DNA of 64,000 nt from Malus domestica. Taxonomy: Eukaryota; Streptophyta; Magnoliopsida; Rosales; Rosaceae. Location: contig NC_091663.1 of the NCBI RefSeq assembly GCF_042453785.1, forward strand, positions 36,725,001 through 36,789,000. The letters are read 5' to 3'. The notes below the pieces were generated by a model. The model worked only from the letters and a program-made list of their open reading frames with translations. It was not told the origin of the DNA and ran no database searches. A program made the translations under genes and the position numbers. Position 1 is the stretch's first letter. Each line of letters begins with the position of its first letter. Below are positions 58,758 through 64,000 of the stretch, in pieces.

Positions 58758-59660
58758 GCTTAGAGCATCTCTAATGGAAGTCCCTATTTAGGGACTTCCA
58801 CCACCATTTTTGAGTCATGGGTCTAAAAGACGCTAGGCGCTAGTTTGGCGGTGGGCTAAGGCCTAGTGCCTAGACGGCTAGGCAGAGACCTAGGCAGACT
58901 AAGCAGATTTAAGTAAATTTATTATATCGTATAAATAAGTGTCTATTTATACTTAAAAAAACACACACATATTTATATTGGATACATAAATTGTAAAATA
59001 AAATGACATATAATGAGTGTTAATCAAAGTATTCAACAAAGTCTCCTACATTTTATTGAAAAGTTAAAATGCAAAATGAAAGTTATCAATTTTCTGTCTA
59101 AGTCAGAGTCACGACCTAAGTGGGTGCCTAGGCGGGGTTAGGTGGACTAGGTGAACGCCTAAGCGGGTCTAGGTGCACTTGCTTAATTGTCAAACGCCTA
59201 GGGACTAATCAGGGAGGTGGGCAGCCGTCTAGTGCCTAGGCAGCGCCAGTCAGAGATTTTTATAACAATGCTTTTGAATACTCATTTAAGGACTTAAAGG
59301 GAATCTTTGAGTCCCTAAAGGAATATTGCCTCAATTGGGAGAGCCTTTATAGTAGAATCCCTAAATTTGAAGTTTTTATGATTTTATGTGGTAATTTGAT
59401 TAGGTGCACATTTTTTGTTTATGTTAACCTTTTTTTAATTAATTAAAAGCATTAAAATCTTAAAGGTGGACATTTTTTTTGTTTATGTTACCTGTTTTTT
59501 AATTAATTAAAAACATTAAATGCATTAAAAGTTTTAATCAAGATTGTGGACCCTATTTTCCACTTAAGATTGTCCCTATACAATTCATATATGTGAGGAC
59601 AAACATTATGTATCCAGTGAGTCGTTAAATGATTTAAGGACTCTTCCATTGGAGGCAATA
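58758..59660. repeat. MITE with CTCTAATGGAAG ends, interrupted
   Basis: TTAGAGCATCTCTAATGGAA at 58759 faces CTCTTCCATTGGAGG at 59641 in inverse orientation. GTCCCTATTTAGGGAC and repeated AAGGACT/GAGTCCCTAAA words lie inside. It is split by a second repeat at 58831-59247. Confidence 0.5.
58831..59247. repeat. GCCTAGGC-rich inverted repeat element
   Basis: Left side GGCGCTAG...GTGGGCTAAGG and CCTAGTGCCTAGACGGC; right side GCAGCCGTCTAGTGCCTAGG and CAGCGCC. The two read as imperfect inverted copies with an AT-rich centre (58915-59090). Many CCTAGGC/GCCTAG words. Probably a non-autonomous DNA transposon nested in the MITE around it. Confidence 0.6.
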
Positions 59661-59794
59661 TGATAAGAGTTGTTAAATCATTTAACCTAACGAGATTAAT
59701 TTAACAACTTCTATTCAAATGTGTCACTTACAAGTGCACTTTTAATATGCAAGAAAGCCTCCTTTTGAATTATTATCGCTCGCATTCCTATAAG

Positions 59795-59980
59795 TTTAGC
59801 AGAACTGCATGGTTCATTCACTCATACACGAACTGTTTTAGTAAACTCATACAATTGATTACATGAAATTAGCATCAATGGCTACCACTACAACTACATC
59901 TTATTTCAGTGTTACCTTTGTTTTCCTTGTTGCATTGGATCTCCTCAGCTTTCAGGTCCTGACTGCTTCAGTTTAACTTG
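59795..59980 (+). pseudogene. 5' fragment of second desiccation-related gene
   Basis: Matches the promoter end, leader and signal-peptide codons of the gene at 54381: AGAACTGCATGGTTCATTCAC (about 59801), then ATGAAATTAGCATCAATGGC and TTATTTCAGTGTTACC, then TTTCAGGTC. The homology stops at about 59971, just after CTGCTTCAG, and a TAA follows. The mature domain is absent. The LTR element at 59986 lies a few bases beyond, but the homology ends before it. Confidence 0.85.
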
Positions 59981-59985
59981 AAGGG

Positions 59986-60329
59986 TGTTTATACCATATT
60001 TAGGGCCTCGTATTTAGACCTCGTATAAATACACGGAGGACTTAAATGTAATTATGTAATAAAGGAAGGGGCAAATATGTAATTAGGGGAGGAGCCCTTA
60101 TTCTATAAAAGGGCCTCCTCACCCTCACAAAGAAAATGGGCCTCTTCACATCCCCTAAGCTCTAAGCTCTCTCTCTCCCTCCTTCTTCAGTAGAGAAATA
60201 CAATACAATCAGTGTGGACGTAACCCAAACCTTGGGTGAACCACGATACATCTTGTATTATTTACATTACTTGCAGATTCACGGTCGGATTTACGTTATT
60301 CCAAGACCATCTGGTTTTGTGCATCAACA
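59986..60329 (+). repeat. 5' LTR of copy 2
   Basis: 344 bp with TTCTATAAAAGGGCC (TATA box, about 60100) and a GTGTGGACGTAACCC-type transcribed region. Longer than the 3' LTR by a 68-69 bp segment after TATTTAGGGC. Confidence 0.92.
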
Positions 60330-60576
60330 TTTGGCGCCGTCTGTGGGAAACGACACAAAAAGTTATGTCGGTTCTTTCTTAATTTTTCACCTCCACCGTA
60401 GATCTGTAAAATCCAAGAGACAACCAAAACTCTCTCTGCCAACATCAAAAGCCAACATCTCAAATTGTTGATTGATTCAAACGCCCCAACTAAAACATGA
60501 AAATTCACCAAAACATTTTTTCAGTTTTTATGACGATTTCAGATCCCAGTCCAAGTGTTTGATTTAGTATTGGGAT

Positions 60577-60810
60577 TTGAAAATGGCAGCAAGACAAATG
60601 GAAGAGATACAGAGGAAGCTGGCGCTGCTAAATCATCCTAGGGCCACTGCAGTTGCTCGGTCTCTCATTTTCGCTGGCATGGAGCCCTACGCCCTTCTCG
60701 AGTGGCTCTTCTTCGGCCTGCTGGGGGACATGTCGCCATTCTCTCAACAAAATCTTCAAGGGGATGCCAACAAAGAGATCCCTCGAACCCAGTGGGCGAG
60801 GAAGCTATGA
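60577..60810 (+). pseudogene. Captured fragment resembling augmin subunit 7
   Basis: Open frame of 77 residues. The first 62 or so match, as I recall it, the N-terminus of plant AUG7: [20 protein letters not shown], then [18 protein letters not shown], then [19 protein letters not shown]7 is part of the augmin complex that recruits gamma-tubulin to microtubules. AUG7 is about 330 residues, so this is about a fifth. After QGDAN the frame departs from the family and stops. It lies 250 bp after the PBS in sense orientation with the LTR promoter, the position of gag in an ordinary element. Read as host gene capture. Confidence 0.7.
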
Positions 60811-61620
60811 ACATCGCACTGAATCCTTGTGCCGTATTTCTTCCCAAAAATTCCGATCAACTCCCCATGACTTCTCCCAGAAAAAAGCCCATTATCAAAA
60901 CCTGGAAATCGCCAGTCCGCCGATGCAGCCGCAGTCCAATCGTCGTCCCTTCGCTACCCTTCGAGCGAGATCCCTACCTCCAGAGCCCAGCGTCTAATCG
61001 GGATTGCCACTAGTACTAGAGTTATTGGATTCTCCGTCTTCTACATTTTTCTGCAGATCCAAAACCCTTCGAACCACGAAGGTCGTTGTCAGCGGAGACC
61101 AGCGACGGAGAGCACGAAGTGGAGCTGCTGGGTTTTCTCTCGGACCTTTCTTCTTCCCTATTATTTTCCGGGAAAAATGTCAGAAAGCCCTCAGAAAAAT
61201 GCGCCGTGCTTTTTCGAGTGGCAGCAGCAGCAGGGTTAGACATCTACCTAGAGGCTCAACAATAGAGCTAATTCATACCTTGAGGAGGCAACTGGGAACT
61301 CATACGAAACTCTATTTTTTATGGGAAGCAGGCTCTGCCGTTGCAGGGTGACAGCTGGTGGGCCGAAAGCACGAACCAGAACGGATGGTATGATGTCGGT
61401 GCCAACGATGCCTTACAGTTCTCATTTGGCACTGCTGTGTGCACTGAGGACGCCCTCAACTAGGGCCCCGGTGGTGGAGAGATGACGGTATTGGAGAGAT
61501 GTCGTTCCTGACCAAAAGTATGGTGAGCGGCAGAAGCAATAAAGGCTATTACAGAAAGCACATAGGCCTAATGTGGGAGAATATTATGGAGCCTTGGAGG
61601 TGGACTCGTGGACCATGCTG
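60811..61620 (+). other. Remaining variable cargo of copy 2
   Basis: Not found in copy 1. Contains several short open stretches (for example 60702-61013, and GDSWWAESTNQNGWYDVG near 61350). The protein-like composition suggests further captured exons, but I recognise none. Confidence 0.35.
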
Positions 61621-62275
61621 CAGAAAAAGAAAACCAGAAACCAAGCCGAAAGAGAAAGGCAGTGGCGGACAAAACAAAAGGAAAAGAGAAAGAAAAGGGA
61701 AAGAAAAAGCAAAAGCAAGTAAGTGTTTAGAGATGGAGAGATCAAAGAAAAAAACAGAAAAGAAAAAAGATCATGTCGTTGGGAGAATATTTCAGAAAGT
61801 AGAAAAGAGGAAAGCAAAAGGGATGTACATGGGAACACTGCAAAAACAAGGAGTAAACATCCCACCAAAATGATGTAATTTATTTTTCTCATCTTTTGGA
61901 GACATCTGTATAAACCTCATCAGAGGGAAATATGTATAAACCCCATCAGAGGGTAATAATAAAAAATAAAATAAATAAATAAATAAAAAACCGCAAAGCC
62001 CAAAATAAATAGGCTGGAATGTTGTGTAGAGGGCGAATGCCCATAAGCCCAAAACAGCTCTAATCAGGCGATCAAAAGTACGCCCAATACTCCAAAATTA
62101 TTAGGCAACCCGCCGCTATTACTACCAACCAGGTGATGAAATGTACAACTCGTACTCTAATATCATTTGGCAACTAGCCATTCATGCCACCAACCAGGTG
62201 ATGAAATGTACAACCCGTACTCTCTCATGCCACCAACCAGGTGATCAAAAGTACGCCCAGTACTTCAAATTATAC

Positions 62276-62570
62276 ATGAGCATTACTCATGTCATTCATA
62301 CATAAACATTCATGAGCATCACTCATGACAATCATACATAAACATTCATGACCATCATTCATGTCAACATTCATGACCATCATTCATGTCAACATTCATG
62401 AGCATCACTCATGTTAACATTCATAAGCATCACTCATGTCAACATCCATAAGCATCACTCATGTCAATCAAACATTCATGAGCATCACTCATGACAATTA
62501 GCTTCAAAAGCTTCATTTACAGAGCTCCAGCTTCAAAGCTTCACTTACAAAAGCTTCACCTACAAAGCTT
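62276..62570 (+). repeat. Palindromic tandem array and GAAGCTT blocks, copy 2
   Basis: About ten CATGAGCATCACTCATG-type units (62276-62495), then TTCAAAGCTTCACTTAC-type repeats to 62570. Reverse complement of the arrays at 11740-12160. Confidence 0.85.
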
Positions 62571-62754
62571 CAGTGCAGGGTATACAAATACCGCCTCCGA
62601 ACAACCGCCATTTCGGCCCATACACGGATTCAATTTGAAGTCTCCAGCCAACAGACTATATTGACCGAAGACTTGGGGGACTACATTATGTACCAAATAT
62701 TGGGCCTCAACTGGGCCTCATGAAAAATACTTGGGGGACTTAGCCCATTATTTA

Positions 62755-62960
62755 TGTATTAAGGAACGAGCCCTTATTCTATAAAAGGGACTCACTCACT
62801 TTCATTAGAGAGCACCCATTATTCATGTACTGAGGAGCGAACCCTTATTTTATAAAAGGGACTCCCTAACCATCATTAGAAAGCATCAACTCTAGCCCAT
62901 CATTCATGTATTGAGGAGCGAGCCCTAGTTCTATAAAAGGGACTCCATCAGCTTCAAACG
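62755..62960 (+). repeat. Amplified TATA-box blocks, copy 2
   Basis: CTTATTCTATAAAAGGGACT and variants occur at about 62770, 62846 and 62926, each after GAGCGA(G/A)CCC. They copy the LTR TATA region upstream of the real 3' LTR. Confidence 0.8.
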
Positions 62961-63171
62961 CTACAAGCCGAGCCAACCAAGGCAACATAAGCCACGAGCC
63001 GAGCAGCCGAGCAGCGTGTGCTACTTCTAGTTGAGCGTCATTTCAGATTGAGTACTGCCTCATATCGAGCATCAGTTCAAGACAACATCTAGTTACTTCG
63101 GCCCACACATGAACTGAATTTCAAGTCTCCAGCCAAAAGACTCTCTTGACTGAAGACTTGGGGGACTACTG

Positions 63172-63446
63172 TTTATACCATATTTAGGGCAAATATGTAA
63201 TTAGGGGAGGAACCCTTATTCTATAAAAGGGCATCCTCACCCTCACAAAGAAAAGGGCCTCTTCACATCCCCTAAGCTCTAAGCTCTCTCTCTCCCTCCC
63301 TCTTCAGCAGAGAAATACAATACAATCAGTGTGGACGTAACCCAAACCTTGGGTGAACCACGATACATCTTGTGTTAATTACATTACTTGCAGATTCACG
63401 GTCGGATTTACGTTGTTCCAAGACCATCTGGTTTTGTGCATCAACA
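63172..63446 (+). repeat. 3' LTR of copy 2
   Basis: 275 bp. Same ends and TATA region as the 5' LTR but lacking the 68-69 bp segment after TATTTAGGGC. Confidence 0.92.
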
Positions 63447-63451
63447 AAGGG

Positions 63452-63762
63452 TTTTTGGCAAAAGTGCTCGCTATTTGTCTACCTCAATAAAAGAGCACTC
63501 AGGTTTTGAAATTCAATCAAACATAATCATATTCCTTGTACTACTATATTTGCCCTTTATAGAGATAATTCACCCTTTTTACAAGTAAAAACTTCCACTA
63601 CTTGAAAGACGATATAACGACCAAATTAATATTGACTCTATTAGTATCAATGACGCCATACCAATATATATTATCGATGTTATATTGACATTATTAACAC
63701 CAAATTAACAATATTGACGCCACCATATCAACATTATCAAGCAGTGGTTATAGATTAGGAAC
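63452..63762. other. Spacer, nothing recognised
   Basis: AT-rich with repeated ATTGACG/ATATTGAC words. No homology to the desiccation-related coding region, although it follows that gene's fragment. Confidence 0.45.
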
Positions 63763-63949
63763 TGTTAAAGTCCCACATCGATGGTGAGAAAGGAAACCAA
63801 GGAGTTTAAATATGTTTACCCCACTCTAACTAATATCGAGACCTTTTGTCTTAAAACCTCACACCTGACAGATTGGGTAGGTGGTAAAGGTGGGGACAGT
63901 ATTGGTGTCATTAGAGTGGGGTGGGCCCAGTGATCCAAAACTTCTAACA
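63763..63949 (+). repeat. LTR of a TRIM- or copia-type element
   Basis: 187 bp from TGTTAAAGTCCCACATCG to CTTCTAACA. Immediately followed at 63950 by TGGTATCAGAGCCC, the initiator-Met tRNA primer site. The small LTR suggests a TRIM/SMART-type element; the rest lies beyond the window. Confidence 0.85.
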
Positions 63950-64000
63950 TGGTATCAGAGCCCACGGTTGCGAGCCCGTGCAAGCTAACGAGCTTGTGTG

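Larger units (their letters stand above)
59986..63446 (+). mobile_element. Non-autonomous LTR element, copy 2, with gene fragment
   Basis: Flanked by AAGGG at 59981-59985 and 63447-63451. 5' LTR 59986-60329 and 3' LTR 63172-63446 both run TGTTTATACC to GCATCAACA. TTGGCGCCGTCTGTGGGAA follows at about 60331. ACTTGGGGGACTAC precedes the 3' LTR. The interior encodes no gag or pol. From about 61630 to the end it matches copy 1 (11121-12760 in reverse). The block 60420-61610 differs from copy 1 and holds an augmin-like fragment. Confidence 0.92.

Noticed and set aside
59981-59985. Idea that the LTR element at 59986 broke a working second desiccation-related gene
   Set aside because: Homology to the intact gene already stops at about 59971 and does not resume after 63451, so the gene was truncated before or independently of the insertion.
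63763-63949. Cassandra-type TRIM with an embedded 5S rRNA promoter
   Set aside because: No 5S-like internal promoter boxes are visible in the LTR. Only the general TRIM features are present.
1-64000. tRNA or rRNA genes
   Set aside because: No cloverleaf with A and B boxes and no rRNA segment was recognised. TGGTATCAGAGC at 63950 is a retroelement primer site, not a tRNA gene.

Overview
The window is nuclear DNA of a flowering plant. Split genes with plant introns, plant-only families (IDD zinc finger, LUMINIDEPENDENS), AT-rich spacers and dense nested retrotransposons all point to a eudicot. The repeat families and the coiled-coil ORF starting MSGPSDRR look like those I associate with apple and pear, so Rosaceae (Malus/Pyrus group) is my best guess. 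That last step is inference.

Layout. 1-2880: decayed LINE with RNase H remnants, split by a probable solo LTR. 3250-4440: two small MITE copies and repeat DNA. 4456-21248: one very large nested retrotransposon complex. A minus-strand LINE with a 16-bp target duplication holds (i) a 3.4-kb repeat element with 64/65-bp tandem arrays and a coiled-coil ORF, beside a duplicated LINE 3' end, and (ii) a young Ty1/copia element (10498-19849). The 3' LTR of the copia element is itself split by a non-coding LTR element (10686-14526). 21265-23806: relic of an ELM2/SANT-type (Arg-Glu dipeptide repeat-like) gene containing a tandem duplication. 23811-29131: gene-poor spacer. 29132-32167: IDD C2H2 zinc-finger gene. 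32944-33355: MITE. 33400-33930: a probable snoRNA gene with two box C/D snoRNAs behind a Site II/telo-box promoter. 34940-38533: metal tolerance protein of the MTPC1/MTP6 type (minus, 12 exons). 40592-46630: LUMINIDEPENDENS (minus, 13 exons). 49325-51102: cytosolic-type FolD (plus, 5 exons). 52676-53583: hAT-type non-autonomous transposon. 54381-55537: desiccation-related PCC13-62-like gene. 56248-57347: PIF/Harbinger-like element. 58758-59660: nested MITEs. 59800-59980: 5' fragment of a second desiccation-related gene. 59986-63446: a second copy of the non-coding LTR family, carrying a fragment that looks like augmin subunit 7. 63763-end: start of a TRIM/copia-type element.

The five intact host genes are independent single genes: a transcription factor, a metal transporter, a flowering regulator, a one-carbon enzyme and a secreted ferritin-like protein. 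They form no pathway. Most of the novelty lies in the mobile fraction. Two copies of one non-autonomous LTR family share LTRs, primer site, a 3' half with arrays of small palindromes, and amplified TATA-box blocks, yet carry different 5' cargo. Three host introns (one each in the IDD, LD and FolD genes) are best explained by GC-AG splicing.
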